From Agapetus fuscipes (Eukaryota > Arthropoda > Insecta > Trichoptera > Glossosomatidae): 64,000 nucleotides of DNA. Below the pieces are notes generated by a model, which worked only from the letters and a program-made list of their open reading frames with translations, did not search any database and had not been told where the DNA came from. The position numbers were made by a program, and so were the translations under genes. This document shows, one piece after another, positions 35,408 to 46,800 of the stretch. The stretch's first letter is position 1. Each line of letters starts with the position of its first letter. Location: NCBI GenBank assembly GCA_951799405.1, contig OX637346.1, forward strand, positions 13,973,215-14,037,214. The letters run 5' to 3'.

Positions 35408-35726
35408 TTCGAGTGATTTTAAACTTTAAATAGCATAGCAGTGACAATAATAAAGTAGAATAATCAGCTATGTCACACGTATTTAGAGTAAAATACAATT
35501 AAATCACTTGTGTGCGAACAACAACTCCACTATTCTTAAACGTCAAAAGGAAACGTCAGTGATTACGTCTTCTACTTCTTTCGACAAGTTTCTGGCTGAC
35601 GCGCATGCGCAGTGTCAGTCACAAATGAAATGTAATTTTTCCGTTAGGTTGGTGCAAGTGCACATAATTAATTTTTGAGCATGACATCACTGGTCTAAGT
35701 TTATTTTCGCGAGAGATTTTGTGAAA
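35408..35726. promoter_or_regulatory. Divergent promoter of ERLEC1 and cornichon
   Basis: Only 319 bp separate the two start codons. The stretch has no TATA box. It contains CGCGCATGCGCA at 35600-35611, a perfect match to the NRF-1/erect wing consensus YGCGCAYGCGCR, and a TGACATCA CRE-like site near 35682. Use as a shared promoter is inferred from the spacing. Confidence 0.6.
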
Positions 35727-38700
35727 ATGTCTTTCAGTTTTCCAGCCTTTTCTTACATTATCGCGTTAATCGTAGACGCATTTCTCATATTTTTCTCTAT
35801 ATTTCACGTCATAGCGTTTGATGAATTAAAAACTGATTATAAAAATCCCATCGATCAATGTAACAGTCTCAACCCGGTAAGTTGACACTAACCTCTTCGA
35901 CATTTTATTAATATTGCAAATATCTTCGTCTTATCGTTTTATTTATTTATTACAGCTTGTGCTACCGGAATATTTGCTGCATCTGCTTGTGAATGTCTTG
36001 TTCTTGGCATCGGGAGAATGGTTTTTCATTAATTATAAACCTCCCTCTCATAGCGTATCACATCCAAAGGTATTTATATATTAAATATGATAAAAGTTAC
36101 TGTTTGTAGACTGTCACGGCTGACTTCAGATGCAGGATATTCCTCTCCCGGTCTTGACCATGGTCCATAGTTTTTTTGCCGTAGAGATAATGTGTGTAAG
36201 AGCCCGTTCCCACTTGTCGGGTGTCGGATCCGTGTATTAAGCGGAGGTTCCAGTGGCAGAACATTTCTGACCAAATCGTTTTACGACAAGTGTGAATAGC
36301 TTCGTACATAAGGTTCTGCCGCTGGAACCTCCGATTAATATACGGATCCGACACCCGACAAGTGGAAACGGGCTTTAACTTGTTCAGAACTAAGGGGCCG
36401 TCCATATATTACGTCATTCGAATTAAGGGGGGGGGGGGGGGAGTCTGGTCTGCGGATGATGGCAAATGACGTACGAGTACCAAAAGTGACGTCATTCTTG
36501 TAAATACCAATTTCTTCAAAATATACAAAATATTATGTAAGATATATAACATTATTAATTATTAAGCTCATCCATTATTACAGAAAGAGGGGGGAGGGGT
36601 CATTAGATAATGACTATAGGATGATTGTAAGGCGGGGGGGGGTCGAAAATCGGCAAAAATCGATGACGTAATTTATGGACGGCCCCTAAGTAACGTAGCA
36701 GTGTTGCAAACAGGTCCCTTATGGAACGTAAGCCTCTGTGGACAAAATTAAAAAATACCCGAGAGAAGAATATCCAGAATTGAATGAATGTATTTTAATA
36801 TATCAGGAGGTGAGATTCAAAAGTGGTCAAGTCCAAATTTATCTTTTTTGGGATTTTATTGTAGTTTTATTCAGTATTTTCGGTAGATTTAGTATATGTA
36901 TTTAAAAAATAGTCAAATCCGTGAATTTGTTGTTTATAAGCAGTAATAAAACTACTTCATTTTCAAAAGTGGTCATTTTTTAAACAGTTGAGTTTCAAAT
37001 ATAGTCAGGTCCGTTCCGACCAATAGTGTGACTCGATTTACAACCGCCATCTTGTTTATTACCATACATTCGGTGACAGTTGACTCGGAAGACACGTATT
37101 GAGAGTGCTCTTAAAAACTAAGGATTTATACTTGTTTTTTCACATATTTAAGAAGAAATTATGGAGAATATTAGAGAAGAGGTACTGCCTCATCAAGCGA
37201 GAAAAAGAAAGCAACAGCCGGAATCCTCGAAAAGAGAGATATCGAAGAAAAAAAAGTCCCTACTTTTCTTAGTAATTTCAATATAGGGTTGTCACTTAAA
37301 AGTAAATATGTACATATAAGTATAAAAAATTATGATGTACCTACATATTCACTTTTATATTGATTAGTTGTTTATATGCAATATGCATTATTCAATGCTG
37401 CTCACTTAGATTACAGGACATAAACAACTTCAATTCAAAAAATTTCGAAATTCCGGAAAAAAAAGGCCAAGACAGTTTTATTTTAAAAATTTACAAAAGC
37501 TATAACACCGCAAAAGAAAAGCTATAACACCGCAAAGGAAAAGAATTCGAACCGGTACTGGAAAGGCAAAAAATATGTCTATTAAATACTTTATAAAGAA
37601 GGTAAATGGAGTTGTTGTAGCAGTATGTAGAACAACATTTTTAAAAACATTAACATTATAATATTGTGTACTTTAACACTGTACTGAATAAATATATATA
37701 TATATATAAATATATATGAGGATAATTTATTTTTATTTAATTAATACATGACAAAAGAGCGCCGTTGTTGTGTGTGTCACACCTCAAGGGCCCTCCATAA
37801 TATGAGTTTTCAATAATTAATTCTTTTTGATTTCATTTCATTTCATTTTCACGCAACATATTGTGACAGCCCTAAAAACTTGTTAACAAAGTGAATGACA
37901 AAAATGGTCAAGTCCCATCAAGTAGTTTTCAATAATAGTCAAGTCCCACCGAATATTTTTCAAATATAGTCAAGTCCATTACTTCGATTCAAAACTAGTC
38001 AAGTCCATTTAAAAAATCATTTTTTTTAAGAGTTTCTGCTGGAAAAGTTAAAGGATTTTCATAAAATAAGCGTAATAATAAAAACGGGTTTTCATAAATG
38101 CCATTTAATAAAGTAGTTTGCCTATGGAACACACCGAAAACTAAATCCTTCATTTCCCAAAATTCTGAATTTCGGACATGACCATTTTTGAATCTCACCT
38201 CCTGATATTGTAAAACCAAACTTTATTGTGCTTGTACAAATTTAAAGTATTGTTGTGTTTTACAGATACCGCACCAGGCCGGTAATGAGTGGACCGGGTC
38301 TGTATGACCCCACTAGTATTATGAATTCCGACACTCTCACCAAATGCCAAAGAGAAGGATGGGTCAAGTTGGCCTTCTACCTTCTGTCATTCTTCTACTA
38401 TCTATACGGGTAACTACTAACTATCTTACACAACTACAAACTCCAATTAACAAATGAAAAAAGAGTTATTAGTTACTTATATTTATGGACACATCATCAT
38501 CTTGAGGGTTCAAGTGTTTTTTATTCCTGAGAACCAAGGTAGATATAATAAAGGTGTGTGCACTATATAGTTAGTCAACAACGTTACCATGTTGAAAACA
38601 CCGGTTCCCATAGATCACCGAAGTTAAGCAACATTGGGCGCGGATAGTACTTGGATGGGCTACTGCTCAGGTACACCGCGTGTCGTTGGTATCTTGGACC

Positions 38701-39863
38701 GGTCTGTAGTCCAGTGGCAACACGTCGGACTCGTAAATGAAAGGTTGCGGATTCGGATCCCGGCGGAGCACAAAATATATACCATTTATATTTCAAATGT
38801 GCTCTTCGCTGAGTTGAAAAATTCATAAACCTTTACCAAAGACCGGTCACTGAAAGGTCCATCCAACCTTACAACAACTGGGTCTTGGTTGAGAATTGGC
38901 GCTTTCTACAGCGACGACCAAGCTCGCAGAGGGCTCTTGAGGTGTGATACACACAAAAACAGCGCTCACCAAATAAATCATCCTAATATTATTATTATAT
39001 TATTATTTGGGCTGATGTCTTTTCTGTCCTACTTTTTAGTAGTGTTGACAACAGAAGATTGGCTGCCAAAAAATGCCGCGCACACATTGGTTCACACCAT
39101 AATAACAAAGATCAACTGTTTACCCTTTTGCTCAGGCGCTGCGAGCGGTGTTTGTACGATGAACAATGATTGTGGGGCACACAGGTAATCAACGATTGCC
39201 GTAGCGCTCTGTACAAGATATCTCACCTTTATGTATTCACCTTGCCAACAAAACATAAAACAGCATGAGTAGTGAAAAATTGTACACACACAACCCGTTA
39301 ACCACCTGTCACGTGGTTGGCATTTGTGCTATTGTACATTACCATTGCAGTCTATAATAATCTATCTATAATCTGTTGCAAGGATATATTCATTTAAAGC
39401 TCTCAGATGTATGCCCACAAACAAACACGTGTAGTTCGCGCTTACAAATGCTGAATGTGTACTTACAAATAAAATCCAAACCTCAAATCAACATAAGCCC
39501 TAAAACTTTTGCCGACCTTCCCTGACACAGGGTTGACATTGGCAAAGTGAACCATTTTTTACAGTATGGGTGGTCAGCCTCATACCAACCTATAAGTCAA
39601 GGAATACGAATAATAAATAACATTTAAGTATAAAAAAGAACAAAACCTTAAAAAGAAATCCTATGCAAAAAATGTAGCAAATTTATAAACCTACATTACA
39701 AATCAACATTGCAGATTAGCCGCCACTTCTTCCTGTCCTTGCATACTTCTTCTAGAGTCATAACCTTTTTCAAGTCTCAAATGATAAAATCAATAATCTC
39801 TAATGTGTTTAATTATTTTATCTGCTTTATTTCAGAATGATCTACGTCCTGATATCAGCGTAA
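35727..39863 (+). CDS. cni: Cornichon family ER cargo receptor (four exons, one-base break in exon 2)
   Basis: Exons are 35727-35876, 35956-36069, 38266-38409 and 39836-39863. The protein starts [20 protein letters not shown], continues [23 protein letters not shown], then [19 protein letters not shown] and ends MIYVLISA. Cornichon proteins are small ER membrane proteins that load TGF-alpha-like ligands and other cargo into COPII vesicles. Exon 2 is 114 nt, but the flanking phases require 113. With five T at 36022-36026 the frame runs to a stop early in exon 3; with four T it reads [17 protein letters not shown], as the family does, and gives 144 residues, the usual length. This is most likely a homopolymer error in the assembly, or else a real frameshift allele. 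Confidence 0.88.
36200..36375. mobile_element. Foldback MITE, 176 bp, TAA target
   Basis: Almost the whole element folds: TGTCGGGTGTCGGATCCG on the left is the exact inverse of CGGATCCGACACCCGACA on the right. A TAA flanks each side (36197-36199, 36376-36378). Confidence 0.8.
36394..36686. mobile_element. TWA-target MITE (GGGGCCGTCCATA family), copy 1
   Basis: Inverted ends GGGGCCGTCCATATATTACG and TAATTTATGGACGGCCCC, flanked by TAA on both sides. It carries G- and C-runs inside. The TWA target suits PIF/Harbinger. Confidence 0.8.
36801..38207. mobile_element. TIR element of 1.4 kb with repeated GTCAAGTCC boxes
   Basis: TATCAGGAGGTGAGATTCAA at the left is matched inversely by TTGAATCTCACCTCCTGATA at the right. 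At least six boxes of the form TRGTCAAGTCC (some altered) lie inside both ends. A short basic frame (start 37160, [20 protein letters not shown]) may be a remnant of a coding region. It lies in cornichon intron 2. Confidence 0.75.
37740..37810 (-). repeat. CR1-like LINE 3' end fragment
   Basis: The inverse of GGGCCCTTGAGGTGTGACAC followed by a short A/T tail lies inside the 1.4-kb TIR element. Confidence 0.7.
38574..39008 (+). mobile_element. 5S rRNA/tRNA composite SINE, copy 2
   Basis: 38574-38691 aligns along its length with 5S rRNA (ATCACCGAAGTTAAGCAAC, TAGTACTTGGATGGG, GTGTCGTTGG). 38697-38770 is tRNA-like (A box TAGTCCAGTGG, B box GGATTCGGATCC). The body runs to GGGCTCTTGAGGTGTGATAC, ACACACAAAAACAGCGCTC and an ATT-rich tail. 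It lies in cornichon intron 3. Confidence 0.88.
39355..39785 (-). mobile_element. LINE family A 3' end with last RT codons
   Basis: The minus strand begins with KKVMTLEE and KDRKKWR-type codons (39785-39715) and runs to the ATAATCTATC tail. Confidence 0.75.
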
Positions 39864-40324
39864 ACCCGCCATAGTGTATTACTTACGTGCGATGTATAAA
39901 TGTTGGGAAGTAACTTTACTAATCAAAGAAGACTCATCCTCACATGAATTTAACAATACCAAATGTAAGAATGAGGTGTACGCTTAAGTCACAATGTGTG
40001 TAGGTTATGGTAGTTTTAATTATAATTATACCTACCAGTTTTTAGGTTTTTACAGTAGATTTTGTAAGATTATTTATATTTAATGTTATTTGGCCCCTGA
40101 TACTCAACTTTCTGTTATTAAACTGTCAATATATCATTTCACATTTACCATACACCAGTTTCATGTTATTTTTTAATACACTATATTATTATAGTTTGTA
40201 AAATAGTTATCTCCTAAATCTGCTGCTTGAATATCGCGCATCTACTTTTATATGTTATCATAATCGATTTTCATTTTGCTACACCGCAATCCACAATCTT
40301 TTCATGCATATAATACACATTATT

Positions 40325-40462
40325 CTAATCTAAATCTAAATCTAAATCTAAGCTGCAAAGATATATATCATTTGAGATTCATATTAAATGCATTCCCACA
40401 AGCAGACACGCATAATTTCGGGCTTACACATGCCGCATGTGGACCTACAATATACAAAAAAG
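40325..40462 (-). repeat. Truncated LINE family A tail
   Basis: Only the terminal half is present, from CTAAATCTAAATCTAAGCTG to ACATGCCGCATGTGGACC. Confidence 0.8.
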
Positions 40463-42700
40463 CCAAATTGAAACACAAGTATTCATTCAAATTAATGTTC
40501 CTGGTGATTTTTTAATAATTTATTCTTCATAAAATTTCCATTGTTTTACTCAATTACCATAAACTTTATTCTGCCAATTAAAGGGCACATTAGTTATTGA
40601 ATGGAATTTTGTGGTATTCCAAAATAAATTTCCAAGAGAGTACTTAATAAAATCTTTTATCATCTTCTATGACTTGTAGAATTTTAACTCTTTTTTTCTT
40701 ATACATGTATTTTGTCGAGTTAACCGTATTATTTTGAGTAGTGATTTTGTAATTTTAAAGGTTTATCTTACATTAATAAAAAGATATTCACGATTAAAAA
40801 AATCCAATTAAAAACAACCTTGTAGTAGTAATTGTTTATCTTTGTTTCATACTAAATTTATATTCTTTTTACCACATTATTTACCTTTAAAGTTGTGTCT
40901 CGATGTTATCTAGCCCATGATAAATATCTGTTATCGGTGATTTTAGACATAAATATAAAATATTCAATTGATTATGATTATTAGTACTTTTATAAATCTA
41001 CAGTAAAGTGAGCAAGCTTTGGGCTGGCATATATTTTAAAATTCCAATAACCAAATGAATCAGAGACATGATAATATAATAATTACCAGAAAGAAGTGTG
41101 AATCATACCTACACCTCTAGCAGTGCTATTCACAAAACATTTGATCCATAGCTGGTCTACTAATCATCGGTTTTTTGTTTGGACAAATCACTAGGCTGTG
41201 GATGAGCCATAGCTTTGCTGTTTGAGAATAACACTGTTAGAACATAAAAGCAAGGTGTGTACTTATTTCTTTACGTATATTTTCAGTGAGTCCAAAAGTC
41301 AACAAATGATTTGTTAACGTTCACTTACATAACATAAGTTAGGCGTATAATTTTGTCGGTACGTGTTTTTTTGTGAAAATGAAATGAAAATTGATGAAAA
41401 TTTTAACATCACAATTATTTATCAAGAAGACAGCTATGTTGTCTCTTTCAAAATTTAATATTTCAAATAGTTTTTGATGTTAGAAATATGTTCATTATTG
41501 TATTTCTTCACTCTTGTAAGTAATACGTTTTCTTATCTGCCTTGTGCAAATAAGTTATACCATATTATGAATGTACTTTCTGCTCTTTAAGACAAGAGTG
41601 TGAAACATCAGATAACAGATTTCAGTATACGTCACAGGGCTCCATTAAACTTGTGAAATTGTGACTAAATGAGTTGTATAAAACCAAAGCCAATGAACTA
41701 GGTTTTTTTTAAATGAGATAAACATGTAGAAAATTAAATAATGTTGTCTTTGTTTCTATATATTTACTTAATTTAAAAAAAAATCCTAGTATGCCACCTT
41801 TGCTTCAATACGGCTTGCGTGAAGCTTGAATATTTTTATTTATGTACCTTTCACATTCCCTCATCATATTGTACGTCATTTTTTTTCATATACTTCATCG
41901 TTTTTGAATTCCAACATCAGAGTGAAAAAGATAATACTTCTTTTAACTAACAAAAGTAGCAAACAATATAGATTTCTCCATTTTGATTAACCAACGAATT
42001 ATATGATACTAAGAAAAAAATAAGGGTTTGTAACTTCCATATCTACAATGTTCAGATCTCATAGTTTACGTAAATTCAAGGCAATTAAATTCAATATACT
42101 CCTTAAAATGGACATGGAACAAATTCCATAGAAATAGAAATTGTGGTGTCACACGGCCTGATTGCTTGAACAATTGCTTTCCCAATATCCTCTTATTGGT
42201 TACTCAGGATCATAGTCATACAGATCTGTGACGCCGCCCTCCAAGTTTAGAAATTTGTGCCAAGTCTATTGTTAACATCAAATGGGACATTTATTGCCTT
42301 TGTTAAAATATATATATAAATATATATCTATTACCATTTTGTTGATTGACATTTGATTTGGACAAAGTGATAAAACAATTGACATGTTCATGCTCATTAA
42401 AATAAAATTTGCATTTCTGGTTACTTAAAAAAAGCAATATTAAGCATCAGGTTTTTAATTCTTTTAGTATTTTTCTACATTATGAAATACTTAAATTGAT
42501 GTGGATGAATAAAATGTGAAAAAATAAAGAACCATTGTTTTGAATTGTTCCCCACTTCCCAGATAATACAAACATAGTTTATTATGGAAGTAATGCGCAT
42601 GATTTGACTGTGAAGCGACTATCCATGTCAGCAAGGTAAAACTGGGCGGAACATAAAGTGGAACGTCTGCGCTCCTATTGTAGTTGATCATCACTAGTAA
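40463..42700. other. Intergenic AT-rich DNA with MITE fragments
   Basis: Holds a MITE of the ATGAG-YGTATA family (about 41665-41820), a fragment with TCACACGGCCTGATTGCTTG (about 42140-42285) and a TA-rich run near 42305. No gene was seen. Confidence 0.5.
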
Positions 42701-42709
42701 CCAAGGATG

Positions 42710-43030
42710 TTTACATAAGTAAGGTCTGCGCGAAACTTGTGTGGAAAATTTTGACAGAAGATCACAAGCAACTTCAACTTTCGCAAGCCCGGAGCAACAC
42801 CCTGGCGGTTTCCTGCCCCCTTTATATTCCTTCCATGTGACTTATTTCTATTTCGCTGACTGAAGAAACAGCTAAAAAAACATTGGAAGACTGTGGACAA
42901 CATAAAAAGCCATTTTATAACGCTCCTAAGAGACCTTTCGTTCAAGAACTTGAAGAATGTCTTCCAAGCATGGCAGAATCGTCTTTGCAAGTTTGCTCAT
43001 GTAGGAGAGGATTTTGAAGAATTGTCATAA
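42710..43030 (+). pseudogene. Mariner-type transposase relic
   Basis: Separate frames read KVCAKLVWKILTEDHKQLQ, the start-side signature of mariner transposases, and further on NVFQAWQNRLCKFAHVGEDF followed by a stop, the C-terminal signature. The catalytic core is deleted and the frame broken. Confidence 0.7.
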
Positions 43031-43060
43031 TTTGGACAGGTACCTGTTCAAATTATGACA
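43021..43060. repeat. 40-bp palindrome
   Basis: TTGTCATAATTTGGACAGGT is followed without spacer by its inverse with one mismatch. It joins the end of the mariner relic, so it may be the element's terminal repeat folded back. Confidence 0.8.
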
Positions 43061-43848
43061 AGGGACGTTCCATCAATAAATTATTTTTTTCCAAGAAATG
43101 CACACTTCTCTCAAGTAATATTGAAAACAAAAGTATACTAAGTACTTATATTATGGTAAAAAGTATTCTCTGGAGTGTCGCTTCTATTTGGTTGAAGGAG
43201 TCATAGATTTTTATGATCATTGTTAAAAATAATTTGTAGACAGAAAGCATAACAAAATTATAGTTCAATACATAGGTGTATAAACAGTGTTCTCATTATT
43301 ATTTTTGCCTACATTAATGAAGGTAGTGAGTTGATATAGACAAAATTGTGTCATCGCACGGCCGGGTTGGTAGGGAAAATCAAGCAATTAATATTTTGTT
43401 ATGCATTGCTAAGGACTGCAGTTGGCTTATGAAAGTTAATATTTGTTCGCTAGAAAAAAGTTGTAAATCCAAAATTGTTCTTAGTCCACCGTCAATAATG
43501 AAAAGTAAGATGAAGGGGATTTTTTGCATGAAAATGTTAAGATTGATATGATTATTAGATTTTTTATACCTGCCAGTCTTTTTTTAATAGCATCATGGTT
43601 ATAAAATTTACTGTGTATTTAGCTCGGAACATTAAAATTGAAAAAGAAGAAGAAAACGCTACGTCATATTTTGACATTTGATGTCGAAGTTGACGTTTTA
43701 TTCTAAATGGATTTAAATACGTAAAATATAAAAAATTTAGGTCTTGAACCATTATTTCTATCTCTAAATTGAAAGCTTAATACTTCGTAAAATAGGTAGT
43801 TGCTGGACGCGGCAGTAGTTTTAATTTTATCATACGATACGATTAGTC

Positions 43849-46800
43849 ATGACCCTACCGGAGTTTTTTGGTTGCACCCTCATAGCCTTCTCTCCCCCGT
43901 TTCTTCTCTTCGTCGTCACGATTGCCAATGACCCGGTGAAGATAATCATAATGATCGCCGCAGCGTTTGCCTGGCTGCTCTCCCTCCTGCTGTCCTCCTT
44001 AGTCTGGTTTGCCGTGGTCCCCCTGAGAGAGTATCTGGCGTTCGGATTGGTGTTTTCAGTATTATTCCAGGTAATTTATTTCTCTTCTTTGTAAATAATT
44101 CATTACTGACTTTGTACATTAAAATCATATTATGTTAGGTAAGAAGATAGCTTATTTCCTAAATCGCTTGCGTGAAAGCCAGAAGGCTAGAGTTAGATCT
44201 CCACTAAGGTTATCAGAAATGGCTCCCCATTTCTGTGTTTATTTCAAACCCGAAATCATAGTAATGGTAAGGTTAATATAGCAATAGAATATCCCAGACT
44301 CAAGCGAGTCTCCTGCTAACCTAACTTTTATGCAATAAAATATCATACTAGACACTTTTAAAATAGATGTTCTAAATTTGAAATTTTCTAAGCGGACAAA
44401 CGTCACAGGGCTGGAAGTCTCATCTAAATCTAAATCTAAGCTGCAAAGATATGTATCATTTGAGATTCATATTAAATGCATTCCCACAAGCAGACATGCA
44501 TAATTTCGCGCTTACACATGACGCATGTGGACCTACAATATAAAAAATCCAATCTCAAAGGAACATAAGTCCTGCAACTCTTGCCGACCTTCCCTGAAGC
44601 AGAGGTGACATTGGCAAAGTGAACCATTTTTTACAGTATGGGTGGTCAGCCGCATACCAACCTATCAGTCAAGGAATCAGTCATCACCACGGTAATTCTT
44701 ACCTACCAAATATCGGTAATATTTGTTAAAAAAATAATCAGCTGTTTACTTGCGGCCATCTTGGATTGACAGGTCTTCATACAAATATTACCGATATTCG
44801 GTAGGAAAGAATTTCCGTGGTGATGAGACTTCCAGCCCTGGGTCTATTTGACTAGGGTCCTTAGCAGCCAATGACATAATATTAGTGAGTCTTTGCCCTA
44901 GCAACGGAGCTGTGTGACGTGAACAACTCTTTTGAATTTGTCAAATGACGGGTGCCAAACATTTACAATGTCATGATTTGGCGTCAGTCAAATTTGAACC
45001 ACCCATTCTGTAGAAAATGGTTCACTTTGCCAATGTCCCCCCTGTTTCAGGGATGGTCGGCAAGAGTTGCAGGGTGAATGTTCCTTTGAAATTTGGGGTT
45101 TTATGTTGTATATTCACATGCGGCATGTGCAAGCGCAAACTTATACATGTTTGCTTGTGGGAATGCATATAATGTGAATCCCCAATGTTACATATCTTTG
45201 CAACTTAGAGTAGATTAGATTAGAATGATGTGTCACTTTTCCTGTATCCAGCCACATTCTGCTAACGGCGGCTAGTACCTTTGCGGATGTGATTTGTTTT
45301 GCCCTCCACACTTCTTTCATTTCCTTGATATTTATCACCCTTTTCTTGCACGTTCTTCTCTTTTCTTCACTCTGCAGATTCCAGTCATCTGCGATTTTGT
45401 TTATTTGGTCAATCCACTGATTCTTTGGTCTTCCCCTTCCATGCTGGCCTTCGACATTTTCTTTTTACATTATTTTTGTCAGTCATTCATTGCCCATTCT
45501 TTCTAGATGCCTGAACCATCTTATTGCGATCTGGATGATGAAAAGATAATTGAGTGTTAAATGATTGCAGGAGCTGTTTCGCTATGGAGTTTACAAGTTG
45601 CTGCGCAAGACAGATACTGGCCTACGTGAGATAGCTGACAGCCCCATAATCGGAGACAACAAGCATGTGTTTGCTTATGTGTCAGGACTGGGATTCGGAG
45701 TCATCAGTGGAGCATTTTCACTTGTAAATGTCCTCGCTGATTCTGTAAGGAACTCTTAAATTTATTCAATTAAATAAGCTCTAACTTAAGTCCATCTCAT
45801 TGCCACATTCTCTAAATATCATAGTATCTTTCTCATTCATTGAACTTTTTCATTTCAATCCTCTACAAAAATTCAGTGGTCCTCGAGTGAGATTTGTGTA
45901 TAACTTCTATTGGTGTTTTTAAAATCTGCTAAAAGTCCATTTCTATTTTTGTAAAATGTGTACTCACTGTGTTTTACTTTTTAAATTTAATTATTCATTC
46001 TTTCGTAAAGGTAGTTTCATAGTAGTGTTTTCAAAAGATATGACTAGGATATTCAAACAGATACTGTAACTCTGTCGCCATTCTGCTAGGGGTGGCCAGA
46101 GGCTCTGCAGAGCTGCCTCCATTTCTTCCTATCCTTACATACCTCTTTCAATTCATTCATATCCATCACCTTTTTCATGCATTTTTTCTTTTACGCTCAC
46201 TTTATATATCCCATTCTTTCAATATTTACCAACCGCATTGCTGGAAAATAAGAATAGGGGACTGTTTTTTATTTGATCGACACCAAACTTCACAGAAACC
46301 ATTCTTAGAATATGTTACATGTTTTCTGAAAATTTCGTTAAAATCGGTTCAGCGGTTTAGGAGTCTATAGGGAACATACATACATACATACACATATCTT
46401 TTTTATAGACATAGATAGATATGTATTTTTTTGTTTATAATTAATACTGTAAAAAATGGTTCACTTTGCCAATGTCACCCCTGTGTCAGGGAAGGTCGGC
46501 AAAAGTTGTGGGGCTTATGTTCATTTGCGGTTTGGATTTTATTTGTAAGTACACATTCAGCATTTGTAAGCGCGAACTACACGTGTTGGTTTGTGGGCAT
46601 ACATCTGAGAGCTTTAAATGAATATATCCTTGCAACTTAGATTATAGATTATAGCACATTGATTTTAAGCCACCAAACCCTAAAAAACATGTTGATTTTA
46701 TTTTGTTCCTTTGACATTGCAGGTTGGTCCAGGCACAGTCGGCCTTAAGTCAGGCTCAGACATCTTTTTCCTGACTAGCGCGACCACCACTCTGTGCTTC

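Noticed and set aside
38574..38691. A 5S rRNA gene
   Set aside because: Joined to a tRNA-like unit and SINE body, present in two diverged copies, and without a 5S-type terminator; a SINE head, not a gene.
42694..42990. Minus-strand open frame of 98 codons
   Set aside because: Lies opposite the mariner relic and resembles nothing; the plus strand explains the sequence.
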